Part shown: piece by piece, positions 1 to 11,424 of the stretch
Layout: every line of letters begins with the position of its first letter
Numbering within the stretch: the stretch's first letter is position 1
Origin: Platycnemis pennipes
Lineage: Eukaryota; Arthropoda; Insecta; Odonata; Platycnemididae
Reading direction: 5' to 3'
NCBI GenBank assembly: GCA_933228895.1
Contig: OW121855.1
Location: 32,998,698 to 33,062,697, forward strand
Length of the DNA stretch: 64,000 nucleotides
The notes under the pieces: model-generated
Databases searched by the model: none
Seen by the model: the letters and a program-made list of their open reading frames with translations, nothing else
What the model was told of the DNA's origin: nothing
Position numbers and translations under genes: made by a program

Positions 1-308
1 TTTCTTTACGGTCCATTTTCGCCAATACAACAAACCGTAAGCTTCAATAAGTATTTGCCATTTAGATTTATTTGTATCAAAGATTGACAGAAAACCGCAA
101 ATGTGTTAGCAGAAACTCAATACGCTTGAGTCTCCCGCGCAAAAAATTGAAATAAACACACTCTTTATAGTATTTTTTGGAGAGTTAAAGTGGTAGAAAG
201 CAGTTGAAATATATTGTAAAAAAAAGAGAATATGAAACATAAGGAGGTAAAATAGTGCTTCAAAAATGTAATTCTCAGCCCTTATACGCCAAATAAAATC
301 GTCACACT

Positions 309-529
309 AGCGGGCGCGCGGCGCACTTTGTGCGCCAAGGGTGGACTTACCCCAGTATAATTCTTGCCACAAGAAAATAAACGGCTGTAAAGTTATCAAA
401 TCAGCACTAAACGATGAACTATGAATGAATGCTGGAATACGTAGCCATTTATTTATTTTAATACCAAAGCTCTTCAATTGTGGCAAGAATTACATTCACT
501 GGCGCACTCAGTGCGCCAGCGCGCCCGCT
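309..529. mobile_element. MITE-like element with hairpin-bearing terminal inverted repeats
   Basis: The two ends are imperfect inverted copies of about 65 bp. Each starts AGCGGGCGCGC, goes through a GGCGCAC..GTGCGCC hairpin (left 320-335, right about 501-517) and ends with ATTCTTGCCACAA on the inner side. The interior is about 100 bp of AT-rich DNA without coding capacity. The size, the inverted ends and the lack of coding suggest a non-autonomous DNA transposon. No target-site duplication could be fixed and the family is not recognised. Confidence 0.65.
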
Positions 530-531
530 TA

Positions 532-2890
532 AGGGGGGTTTTTGGGCATATAACATTACGTCTGAGTACTTTAAATTACAAATGGGTACTTTGAATTACG
601 AATGAGTACTTAAAATTACGATTGCTCTCCTCAGAACTACTTTCTTATTTCGTAAAAATAAAGTTTTATTACATTATGTTGATAAAAAATAATCAATGAA
701 TTACGATATGGCTAGATAGATGGTTCCATATTTCACGAATTTTGATCAATGAAATAATTTAGCCGAAGCTCGGACATAATTTTTTCTCTTTAAGACTTTT
801 GAAACTATACATTAGCATTGAGATATGAGGATTTTTAAGAGCAAATGAAACAAATTATTCTGCAGATGCATCACAAAATTTTCAGTATGTAAAAAAAAAG
901 AAAACCGTAGCTGCAGTCTTAATAAAGAGATTCCTCTATTTTGTACACCACAATGATATTTTCATTCAACGTTTGCATTTTCAATTATCTACTAATACTT
1001 GATAGACTAAAAATCAGTTAAAATAGAGAAATGATTATAAAGACATGAGTGAAATAAACTTTGAACGGCTTTGAGACTCGCTATGCCTCGTAATATATGC
1101 CAGCGTTTTATTTATTCAACAGAATCTCTAAGCCACTAGGGGTCATTGTAAACAGAAAACATTTTTATTAAGGCGACTGCAATCCAGCGATAAAATGAAG
1201 CATTCTTTGAAACTAAGTATGAGCGAATTAAATAAATTATTTTTAGGAGAATGTTACGGTCCTAAGAGCTAGCAACTGGGAAGATATAAAACAACTGAGA
1301 TAACTGCGTGGGTTAAACGTACCGAATCTATTGGAGTGACCAATGCTAACATAAATCCGTTAGGTTCGAAGGGAATTCAGCTAGTAAAATCAGTCCACCA
1401 AAAGGTGGCATTTATGTGGCGGAGTTGGTAAGAGCAGTGTAGCCCAAATATTTAAGTAGAGTCAATTGTGGCAATGACATTAATAATTTCTCACCTTCCG
1501 AGGCAATAAATAGTCCTGGATAAAGTTTTTTCTACTTTAGATCTATTTTAATATGCCAAACTTCAACAAATGCCCTTATGACAAACTTTTTACTACTCAT
1601 TTCCAGCTACGAGAAATACATCAAATATTGTGCATGACCATTTCTACTTATGACTAACTACAAAAAAGGAGTTCATTGAAATGAGACTTTTAGTCTGTGA
1701 TTTCTTTTTATTCATGGAACAAAACGAGTTGTCTCTCAAATCTCCCTACTTTTGTTTTTTTAACTTTCATTAAAATAGCAAAAACTGTATTTAAATGATC
1801 GATATGTATTTTAATATAATATTAACATAACTGCCTATGATCACTATTTTAAAGCTATGGTGATTTGTGTGATATCCCAGTAACTTTATATTAATAGTAA
1901 AGGTACTTGGGCACCAAGTGATTGAAATTAATTTTTGGTAAATCTCCATCGGAAATAAAATGCAATGTAATTCGTCTAAGTTTATCGTTATGCTAGTAAT
2001 TTTTTCCTCATAGCTCCATTAATACATGTGAGAGGAACTCAGGGTTGAAGATATGAGGACATATGCACACCATAAAGTGTGCGCTCCACAATAAAGAACA
2101 GACAAAGAATATGTCCGAGAAATTTATTTACGTATATTGTAGGGTAGGGTAATTCTAACCAGTGAAACACAATGCTTATGTTCCCGTCACTTTATATTTC
2201 ACGATAAGCACCAGGGCTCATGAGAATATGTAAAACCCAGATAATCCAGATTTCGCTAAATTGATCCCCAGATGATTGCTCGTGTTAACATTTTCACCAC
2301 CGTGGCTACGTTCTTCTTAGGAAGATGGATGAATTGTGAAAACATTTCCCCTTTCAAATACGAGTTATAATAAAGCGAATGTAAACTCATTTCAAACACA
2401 AACGATCATTTTAAATTAAAATTGAGGGCATTTTCAGATTTTATCTTTTTATGAAAGGCATCGTTGTTATTATTCCGGATCAACCGATTTGCTGAAATAA
2501 TCCATGCTTTTCTGAATATTTTGCATTTTATAGCGGAACGCCATGTTCCTTCAGATGGGTTGACAACGGTTTCCCCCTGATTCTCTACTTCCAGATCATA
2601 ATAACAGTTTTTCTTCATGTGTTCGTATAAGTTTCCTTGTTTCTGATAAGTCAGTTGATGCAAGAACCTAAAAAAAACTAAAGTAAATTTGGCCAACACA
2701 ATTATTTCAGCTTGAAGACACAGGATACAATTCCATCGAAACCAACGTGTGAAAACCCAACAGATTACAAAATATATCGCGTCAATATGAGAGAAATTAA
2801 CGACTAAATACCTTTACTCGGAGTTAAAAAATTTAATATGTTAATCCCGTAGTGTTTTATTCGGAATTGTTTCCAAAATTTATCTTACCA
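532..2890. other. AT-rich non-coding stretch
   Basis: No supported gene, RNA or repeat family is visible. A 97-codon minus-strand frame (2406-2699) is preceded by an acceptor-like pyrimidine-AG tract. It has no recognisable domain and no convincing donor, so it is not called. Confidence 0.5.
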
Positions 2891-2891
2891 A

Positions 2892-3199
2892 AACTCTTTA
2901 TACACATAAATTGCCATGCGAAAAAATTCACCTGGACCAGAAATCGAACCACGGACCTTTGGCTTTCCGGGACACTGCTCAGACCACTACGCTACCCAGG
3001 ATCTCCCATGGCAATTTTACCGAGGTTCAGGTACTAGATGTTGAGCCCTTGCGGTCCATCAAGGATGGCAACGCAAGGGAGACTGGACTTCAAGGAAGCC
3101 ACTACCAAAGATGAACCCCATCCAGCGCTAAAGCCGCGCTTGGCGGTAAATGTAGGATATTTCAATCCTGCCACGAGAACGGCGGTGAAATTCACATAA
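2892..3199 (-). repeat. tRNA-derived SINE unit
   Basis: Read on the minus strand, a tRNA-like head carries an A box TAGCGTAGTGG (2984-2994) and a B box GGTTCGATTTC (2940-2950), the internal RNA polymerase III promoter layout of tRNA-derived SINEs. The segment starting TTGCCATGCGAAAAAATTCA at about 2909 recurs at about 3200, so a period of about 290 bp is partly repeated in tandem. The right side of the unit (3010-3180) has no recognised function. Confidence 0.6.
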
Positions 3200-3357
3200 G
3201 TTGCCATGCGAAAAAATTCACCTGGACCGGGAATCGAACCACGGACCTTTGGCTTTCCGAGGTCCGTGGTTCGATTCCCGGTCCAGGTGAATTTTTTCGC
3301 ATGGCAACTTATGTGAATTTCACCGCCGTTCACGTGGCAGGATTGAAATATCCTACA
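3151..3357. repeat. 98-bp near-perfect palindrome built from the SINE head
   Basis: The left arm 3151-3248 and right arm 3260-3357 are reverse complements with one mismatch, separated by an 11-base spacer. The arms include the SINE's B box and the flanking GGTCCAGGTGAATTTTTTCG. A transcript would fold into a long hairpin. The event could be a recent foldback insertion or an assembly or read-through artefact. Confidence 0.9.
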
Positions 3358-3399
3358 TAACTCTTTATAGACGTGAAAAATCATTCTAAGAAACACTTT

Positions 3400-3920
3400 T
3401 TCGCGATATTTCCCGCCGGAGTCAGCCCAATTGACCGGGCGCGCCCCTGCCAAACTGAGGCCCGATTGATTAGAGCTCATGTCCGCAGAAAGTTTCCTAA
3501 CGACCACAGTTGTTTTTCTGGCTCATCAATCCCAATAGTCCAAACGGTCCACCGTCGGAAGGTGAGAGGTCTGTCTCTCCTGGCGTGCGGAGGGAGAGAC
3601 GGGAGGAGTGATGAGAGACTTGGAAGAAAAAGGAGTTGGGAGGGACAAGGGAGGGATGTTGGAGATGAAAACGATGCCCGCCTCTGAAGGAAATGATTTC
3701 CTCCGAGGGTAAGAGGAATTGGGCGAGCGCTTGATACTCCTCAACAGGAGAGGCAACTACGCAAGCTGGAGATGAGGCGACTTTTATGTTCCGCGTCTCA
3801 GCAAGGAGAGGATGTCGGGAAGAAATAAATTGGTTGGAGGTGCCATGATGTAACACCCATGATAACAGCGTAGAATGCGTCGATGAGGAATAGTTGGAGG
3901 AAGAAGTAATCACACGCCTT
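3400..3920. other. GC-rich island, no gene recognised
   Basis: Base composition rises clearly above the AT-rich surroundings, with several CpGs around 3410-3470. Open frames occur on both strands but overlap each other, lack domains and are best explained by composition. Confidence 0.5.
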
Positions 3921-4020
3921 AGGATAGATCTCCGTTCACTCAGCCACTCTTCTCATCTCCGGGGAGAAAGAATTGAGTGTGCGTGCATACTGCTGATATG
4001 CAACGGATTTATAAACAACA

Positions 4021-4245
4021 TATTGGAGGGGAAAATTGAAGGGAAAAATTGAAGGGGAAAATTGAAGGGGATAATCGAAGGAAAAGCTCCACGAGGAAGA
4101 CCAAGGGAGAAATATTTGAGATAAACCAACAAAAAATTACAGAGAATTAAAAGAGCTGGCAGGGGGAAGAATGGAGGATTACTGTTAAGTGACTAATATT
4201 GAGCTAGATATACTGATAATGATGATGATGATGATGATAAACAAC
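4021..4245 (+). pseudogene. Non-LTR retrotransposon RT C-terminus, decayed, with GATGAT tail
   Basis: Translation gives LEGKIEGK, then EGKAPRGRPREKYL, the basic C-terminal signature of insect endonuclease-reverse transcriptase LINEs. It is followed by a remnant ending in a (GATGAT)n tail at 4219-4239, typical of LINE 3' ends. The EGK portion is expanded by a 13-bp tandem repeat (4 units, about 4029-4080) that breaks the frame. The copy is strongly 5'-truncated and non-functional. Confidence 0.7.
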
Positions 4246-4639
4246 TGGATAGTAGGGCACGACCCAGAGGCTTGGTATGAGGAACGGCATATAAAAAATT
4301 CAGAGAGATATAATATCCACCGATTTATTATTTCAAATTCAATTAAATTCATATACATTCATATTATTCGTCATTGCATTAGGACATAAAATTGCATTCC
4401 ATGTACATTTTCACAAAGATCGATTTATAAACCTCACATTTCAGTACAAAATATACGTTGTGTTCTCAGAAAAATTGATTGTGTTCTCCTTAGAAAACTA
4501 CAGGTGAAAGGTGAAGAATACATTCTACGGAGAATTCACCAAAGTAGGGATAGGACGAACTGTTCAACGACTAGAAATCAAATACTATCTAATTCATATG
4601 AATTGAGAGCTACGAAGAACAGAATATTTATTTACTGCT

Positions 4640-5400
4640 GAATTACAATTTACCCGAGATGTTTACATCGAGAGAGCCATCAACGAAATCAAAGAGAAGT
4701 CTTCTGGAGTGCACATCCACGGAGAAAAAATTAGCACGCTGCGATTCGCTGATGACATAGCACTCGTAGCAGAGACAGAGAAGGACTTTAATGAGACTTA
4801 AATAACCGTGGAAAGGATAATGGCCAGATACCATCCGAAGATCAATCAGAATAAAACTAAGATAGCTCAGGCAAACAGAGCATTCTACCAAAAGAAAAAC
4901 CTACTTACATCTGAAAATACAACAATAGAAGTAAGGAAACAATTCATCAGGACGTACATCTGGAGAATGTTTCTTTACGGCAGTGAGGCATGGATGATGA
5001 AAGCAGCGGGGAAGAAAAGGGTGGAAGCATTCGAAGCATTCGAAGCATTTGGTGCTACAGAAGAATGAAGAAGATAACACGGATCGACCGAGTGACAAAC
5101 GAAGAAGTCTTAAGAAGAGTGGGAGAAAAGAGAAGCCTGCTGAAAACTCTAAGAAGACGGGATAACTTAATCAGCCATATCTTAAGACACGATGGCCTGA
5201 TGAAGACAATCGTTGAAGGACAAGTGAACGGGAAGAATGGAAAAGGCAGCCATCGTATGAGTTATATAGAACAGGTCGTAAAGGACGTGAAAGAGAAGAA
5301 ATACGTAAATATGAAGAGATTAGCCTATAAAAGAACTCAGTGGAGAGCTGCGTCAAACCAATCTGAGGATTGATGACTAATGATGACGACTGAGATGGTA
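4640..5400 (+). pseudogene. Endonuclease-RT non-LTR retrotransposon, 5'-truncated, frameshifted
   Basis: The fragment begins in the RT palm, with YTRDVYIERAINEI then LRFADDIALVAE carrying the catalytic FADD motif. It continues with thumb and C-terminal blocks AFYQKKNLLTSEN, RMFLYGSEAW, RIDRVTNEEVLRRVGEKRSL and ISHILRHDGL, ending in RTQWRAASNQ. These blocks belong to a widespread insect LINE superfamily (RTE/CR1-like; exact clade not resolved). About 60 residues between NKTKI and AFYQKK are missing. A stop interrupts the frame after the FADD block. A 9-bp triplet repeat (5024-5050) lies next to a frameshift. It is the longest member of this family in the window. Confidence 0.88.
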
Positions 5401-5539
5401 TTCCCTCCCTCATCACCATTTCTTTAACACTCATATATGGAAGGTTTTGGACAAATGTCTTGCTAATATAAAGATTAATCTACGTTTATCAGGAAATCAG
5501 AAGCTATTAATATTTGTATGAGAAGATGTGGTTAAACCT

Positions 5540-5790
5540 CCCACCCATACTTACAGTTGTTTTACCCTCGGAAAATCCACGTCCTATTCAACCTACCCCT
5601 AATCCTTTTCCCATAATTAACCCTCACATTCCCTCCCCCTCCCCTCCCCTGCCTGTTCCCTAACTGTATATAAAGGCACTCAACGGAAAATATTCTGTTA
5701 TGTACCTGAGGATGGCCTAACGGCTGAAACCGGTTGTACCGATAATAAAACAGTGGAATTCACAATTTTCATTATCCTTATTACTGTGGA
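5540..5790 (+). mobile_element. Penelope-like element 3' end (solo pLTR fragment)
   Basis: A C-rich stretch (5615-5660), then GTATATAAAGGCACTC, a hammerhead-like block and AATAAAACAGTGG have the same order as the terminal repeat of the Penelope-like element at 62492-62789. The shared architecture supports a truncated end of a related element. No coding part remains. Confidence 0.65.
5702..5740 (+). ncRNA. Hammerhead-ribozyme-like motif of a Penelope-like element
   Basis: Core CTGAGGA (5706-5712, fitting CUGANGA) is followed by a helix II GGCC/GGCT with loop TAAC, then GAAA (5726-5729), a loopless ACC/GGT helix III and U at the cleavage position. Flanking GTAC/GTAC can pair as helix I. One unpaired U lies between the core and helix II, so self-cleavage is uncertain. 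Penelope-like elements are known to carry minimal hammerheads in their terminal repeats. Confidence 0.55.
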
Positions 5791-5799
5791 AAAATTCCG

Positions 5800-8700
5800 C
5801 AAAATAAGTTCGCGGTCACTAAGTTTTAGGAAAATTAATATTTTGGGCTCCGTAATTTTTTTATTTGAGGTGCGAGACTGTTCATGCTCTGATAAAATTT
5901 TAGCCCATAAAAGGGACGTAAAAGTTGCAAAAATTACGCTTTATTAACAGCCATTACGTGCATAAAGGTAGCTGAAAGAATAGGGATACTGCAGTGCATC
6001 GAATCCACTCGCATAAACGCGAAGTTCCAAGTGATAACAGCGTAATAACGCGGTCCGTCAAAGCGAAAGAGACGCGTTGGTAGTCTCAAAATTTGCCCGA
6101 AATTGCTCCGCAAGTACGTCGTGATACAAACGAACATCCAACCAAGGTAAAGTAACGCACGCCTGCATAACAGGGCCGAGAACGTTTCTTGCTTAAGTGC
6201 TCACAACAAAGGCCCGTTTATTAGTCCACAATGCATAGGTGTGCTCAACTGTGAACTACCTAATTCGCGAGCACGGGCGTATCGAGCTGCATACCATGTA
6301 CCGAGAGTTGGGGTATGATTAGAGGCCAGTGCTAGGTTTACCAAACCTTCATTGCTCCATATTTGCAGAATTTTCATTTTCTACATTTGGCTGGATTTAA
6401 AAAAAATAAGAACTAAAACAAGAGCTTAAAAACTTGTAAAATAGGACTTAGGCGTTAAATATCCTTTAAATAAACTTAAGCTGATTACGATGCGTAAAAT
6501 TACGGTACCTAAATATAATGACATGATTCAAAGAAATATAGCATAGGCACAACATAAAAAACAAACTTAAGCATATCTGGCTTGCAAACTAAAGAAGTGA
6601 TTCAATTGTCCAAGATTACGGAAATGTATAATACTTTCTAGGTCAGGAATAGACTAAAGTTGAGTGTAGATTGTTTTTGATAGCTCAAAGCCCAGCAAGA
6701 GGAAAATAATACAGTTAAATTACTTTTTGGGCGCGTCCATTTTAAGCCATATTAAGTAACTAAAATAGAAATTAATAAATTATTTCCACGAGAAAATACT
6801 GCAGTTATTCAGCATTTTTGAGACCTTTGGTCTATGGGCTCTCTCCCACATTGGTTTCACGTACTGAAAAAACCCATTGAAATTGAATAAATTAGGTTGG
6901 ATATCCTTATGGTGAAAAAGAGCTGAGGAGTAAAATGCCAGTTAAACGTCTTTTTAATCTTATCAGGCTCAAAGTACTTCATCTTTGGCAGCTAAAATTT
7001 AAATAATCAACTGGCGTATAATTATTCTATTACTTATGGATTTAAAATAATATGTGATTTTGAATATGTGGTTGGTGATATGAAATCATTTTATGCTTTC
7101 AAATCACCAACCGAATAATCATACACTACTACTACAAATTTATGGTTCTTTTTTAAATCTTATTTCGCAAAAAATACAATCAGTATTCGACTAAAGACAG
7201 GTTGTGACAGTTTTCAGCTAGAGCTGAAAATAAAGTATCAATATTCAACAGGATGAATATTTTCATTATACGTAAAGATTTTCATATAGCCATTTAAGGG
7301 TCAACGGAGAAAAAGAATTCAAATTAAAACGTGACAGAATGAATCGCTAATTCAAGATAACAATTAAAAGAATACACAACATATAATAATTTTGTTCTTT
7401 ACGTAGTAGGTTGATATGGATAAAATTATTGACATTAACATGCTCAAGTTCTGAGATTTCGCAGTAATATGCACAAGAAAAATTATGTCCGTGGTGTATT
7501 TCTACTAAATTGAAATGAATATATCATCCTTTATGATAAAAGCTCATGAATAATGCACGCCAGCCAATAATACCATTAATCATAATAGTCGGAGTCCACT
7601 GACCACATGTAGTTGCCTAAATTATCCATATGGGCCATATGGGCCATATGGGCCATATGAACTTAGCTGGGCGACTGTATAAAGCAATTCATTTACCCGA
7701 GAGTAAGTGAAACGAAGCTTACATCCCACAGCAAACAAGACTCCATGCTCTTTATGACTTGTACTTTAACTATATTTAAATTACCAAACTCTTTGAGTAA
7801 TGGGCAAAATTTTCAAATCTGGGAATTGAATAAAAAATTCGGAGGAGCGGAATCAGGATTCATTTTATTAATCCGTCCATTTTTCATTGACTAAAGGCGT
7901 AGGCGTTTCGCATCCTCATGAAATTCGCGTGTGAAAAGCGACAAATCCTTACGAGTGGTGAAGGAGGAAGAAATAAAGGACATAGGAAGCAACAATGGGC
8001 CAAGGCACTGGAAATGGATTCACTACGCTTTCTTTGACGCGGAGGAATACAGGGGATAAACAAAATCCGTCGTCATGGCTCGAGAGAATCGAGAGAGAAA
8101 GGAGCTTCAATATATCTCTGACACCGCTGAATTATAGGCCATGAGCCGGTAGCTAAACAATAAGCCGCTCCGGAAACGACGCAAAATGGGCTCTTTTATT
8201 ACCACCTCCTGAAAAATTAGACTTGCGTGGCCATATCAGTAGAACAATATACGCGAATAGTGACCAAAACTGATAGGAACTAATACCCTCATCAGCATCT
8301 ATTGCGTATTAAATTCCATATATTACGTATTCCGAAGCGTGTATTGCACAACAAAACAATCCTTCGTAAATGAAACATTCACAATCTCGCCTGAATATCA
8401 ACATTTTACGGAAACGGGGCAAAAAAGAATTTGATTTTTTGGTTTGATTAATAAATACATAATCAATACCTCATAATTTTTGTATCTTACGTAATTCACA
8501 AACAAAATTCTAATTAATGAACGCAAGATGGAGGCCACCGTAAAAGGCATTAAATGGTGGAAGAGCATCATGATAAAATATAAGATTAGCTTTACCCATT
8601 AGTTTATTTAACAAACGATGACCCTGATGAGCATCCATTCCTGATGATGACATCATATTGTGTTGAAACACTTAGTTAAGTCGTAAAATGAGCCACTGGG

Positions 8701-8820
8701 CATTATAATCTTCTATCTTATCGTAAGAAGGGATGGTTTGGTGAAACAATTAATATAATTAATTCTGATTTTTTTATTCAAAAATTTATAACCAACGAAT
8801 ATTCACATATATCGATATTG
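5800..8820. other. Non-coding stretch with minor hairpin and microsatellite
   Basis: No gene is supported. Two small structures stand out: a 16-bp hairpin with one mismatch at 7070-7112 (GGTTGGTGATATGAAA against its complement) and a 9-bp tandem repeat CCATATGGG (3.9 units) at 7626-7660. The rest is AT-rich unique sequence. Confidence 0.5.
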
Positions 8821-8824
8821 CTGT

Positions 8825-8862
8825 CAATATGAAGTCTGAAAGTGGACAAGGACTTCATATTG
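8825..8862. repeat. Perfect 12-bp hairpin
   Basis: CAATATGAAGTC at 8825-8836 is exactly complementary to 8851-8862 across a 14-base loop. There is no sign of a transcript. Confidence 0.7.
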
Positions 8863-8962
8863 TATCTATTCAGTACAGCGTAAAAATATTAGGAACAACA
8901 TTTATAACTGTTTAAGTTTTATTTGAGTTCAAATTATGGGAATAGCGGTGATAATCAATTAA

Positions 8963-9165
8963 TTAATGAATACTCATATTAATAATTATATGATTATTAT
9001 CCAAATAATCATGAATCATGAATAATGAAATTAATTAATAATAATATTAATTATTATCAATTACAATTAATGAATAATCATATTAATAATTATATGATTA
9101 TTATTCAAATAATCATGAATCATGAATAATCAAAGTAATAAATAATAATATTAATTATTATCAAT
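8963..9165. repeat. AT-rich tandem duplication, about 104-bp period
   Basis: TTAATGAATA..CATATTAATAATTATATG at 8963 recurs at 9067, and nearly all of the intervening sequence is repeated with small differences. Each unit also contains short internal palindromes made of ATTAATAAT and AATCATGAATCATGAATAAT. Confidence 0.85.
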
Positions 9166-9261
9166 TACAATTAATGGATATTTTCAAACTATACGTCAAC
9201 CTGTAAGGTTACAATTACAATTAATGGATATTTTCAAATTATACGTCAACCTGTAAGGTAA
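9162..9261. repeat. 50-bp tandem duplication
   Basis: The block beginning CAATTACAATTAATGG and ending ACGTCAACCTGTAAGG occurs at 9162 and again at 9212, nearly identical, so the duplication is young. It overlaps the end of the 104-bp tandem array and shares its ATTACAATTAATG motif. Confidence 0.9.
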
Positions 9262-11420
9262 TAATAAAGATGCATAATAAATATTGTTACGGCCCTTTAC
9301 ATGTAAGCTATAATATGTTTAACAAATATGCAAGTTGGTAACGTTTATGATTCTACAAAAATGGCAGAATATGGTCAACTATGGCAGTGTTTTTTTTTGC
9401 ATATATTGACTGTCATTCTCTCATTCCTCACGAATGTTTTCTCCTTTGAACTTACTCTATCTTATCCTCCACGCAGTTACACTTCGCCCTAACCCATAGC
9501 CTCTAGTCCTATGTACATCATAACTCCCAAGCTGAATCGAATCCTCCTCCCAGTATTTGAGAATTTGCGAGGCTGTTCTCCACGTCTCAAGAGTTTTCTA
9601 CCAACAAACCATTAAAGGTGGCATCTAATGGATAGTAAGGTGTTTCAATGCGAACCGCATTCGTGCTCGTAAAATATAGCGTGCCGTTTAAATCTGGCAA
9701 AGAGGATGGACGTGCACTGAAACATCAAGAGATGTGTAGAGAGAGGCTTCGAAGTGAAATATACAGAATGGAGACGAAGAAAAGGGAATGAATAATGCAC
9801 GTGACAGAGGAAGAAAATGGGCAATTCAGGATGCTAGATATTTTAGTGAGCAATGTGAGTGAATCGAGGATAAGTGATGGCATTGTGAAAGGTAGTATTA
9901 ATTTGCTATGCATAGGAGACTACGGATAGGAGCGGAATAAAGGGTGGCATACTTCATATCCACAGGAAGGTAAAAGCGAAGGGTAAGCGAACTAGCCGCG
10001 AAAAACCTGCGTAATACACAAAAATAAAATTTCCAAGATATTAAAAATCGACAGGATATTTGGATATAAACTGCCAAATGCACCTGGCCGGATGATCCAA
10101 ATTAGAAATTCGGTGGAAAGGAAAGTGAATTTTGGTCTTATTTTCGCTCATGAAGGTAATTATGAGAAAGAAAAGAAGTGAGTATGGGAAAAAACTTACA
10201 CTTTACAGTTAAAATATAAATCCACTGGGAAAAATCAATGGGACCGAGATTTCTCAGAAAAATCGGACAGAATATCTGCCAAAACTATCTTAAGGCAACT
10301 GTGATTACCAAGTAGAAGTCTTATACTGCATAAAATTTTAAATTGCATTGCCTTGCAATGACATAAATGATGTATTTGATTAATATACCATGATATTTTC
10401 ATTCCCTCTATGCGATAATATTTACGTTACGAAAACGTAATTGACACCTGATGACAAATATGTTCATTCATTTCACGGGCTACAAGAGACATTGGCATCA
10501 CGCCTAGAGTTTTTTTCTGAATTCAATTGTAAAGATTAATTTCCTGGATTTAAAAATATTTTTTGTACCGTGAGTTGACTTAGAATGGACCACGCATGGC
10601 TCAAAGGGTATTGAAGCTGCAGAATTTTCCAGTTATCAATAACATAAATAATAAGTAATAAACCATGAGAAACGAGAACACAATATAATTCTAAGCAGTT
10701 CTATTTAAAACTACCCAATTACATCGAAATGGTCAATAAAATAAAAAAATATCATAAGAAATATGACAACGCCGATTTATTTCATATTTATTATGTGTGG
10801 CTGATTTTTCTCGGGTCATAAAAAGCACGGGATCTCCTCATTCGTTGTTTCACCAGTAAACAACAAATTATCCTGAGTAATAGAGAGGCTATGAGATGCA
10901 AGCATAATCTTTCTCCCCAATAATATGCATTAGGTCATCCGAGCATGAGCCAATAAAATAAGGATTAACAGTAACTATTTTGTGAATGACCATTCCAAAA
11001 TAGCGCATAAAATACAATAATGCGATTGTTGATTCATGATTGTTTAAAGATATCGAGAGTCAACTTTGAAAATTTCGCTGAAGAAGAGTAAAAATGTTGT
11101 GTAAGTATTTATTATTTTTTACAACATAAAATTCAGTAAAAACGAGTATCTAAATATCGTAACTTTTCAGTTTTCTTCTTATTTGTCCATTTGAGTTAAT
11201 TCGTTAATCTCAGTTTTTGTTGAGTTTTGTCAATTCATTATGCTCTTCTTTAAAAATAGATTTTCTACAATGTAAACGAGAATTTCATCCAAACATATGA
11301 TTGCGGAACGAAGAATCTTCGTTATCCGATACATTGCAGTACGTATGATTACCACGATAAAATATTAATTCAAACATCAGTTTTTTTCAGATGAAATAAT
11401 GAGAGCTTCTAATTTGGCTT
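9262..11420. other. AT-rich non-coding stretch
   Basis: No gene, RNA or repeat could be supported. A pyrimidine-rich strand (9400-9600) and a purine-rich strand (9720-9850) are visible without any coding signature. Confidence 0.5.
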
Positions 11421-11424
11421 ATTT

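Noticed and set aside
1410..1440. tRNA-like A box (GGCGGAGTTGGTAAGAGCAG)
   Set aside because: No B box at the right distance and no cloverleaf fold.
2406..2699. 97-codon minus-strand frame as an exon
   Set aside because: A good acceptor-like tract precedes it, but no consensus donor and no recognisable domain follow.
3034..3507. 157-codon minus-strand frame as a gene
   Set aside because: It runs straight through the SINE palindrome, whose inverted arms explain the open frame.
3497..3913. 138-codon minus-strand frame as a gene
   Set aside because: Ser-rich low-complexity translation of a GC-rich island, with overlapping frames and no domain.
8963..9261. CRISPR array
   Set aside because: The repeats are tandem without spacers and the DNA is eukaryotic.
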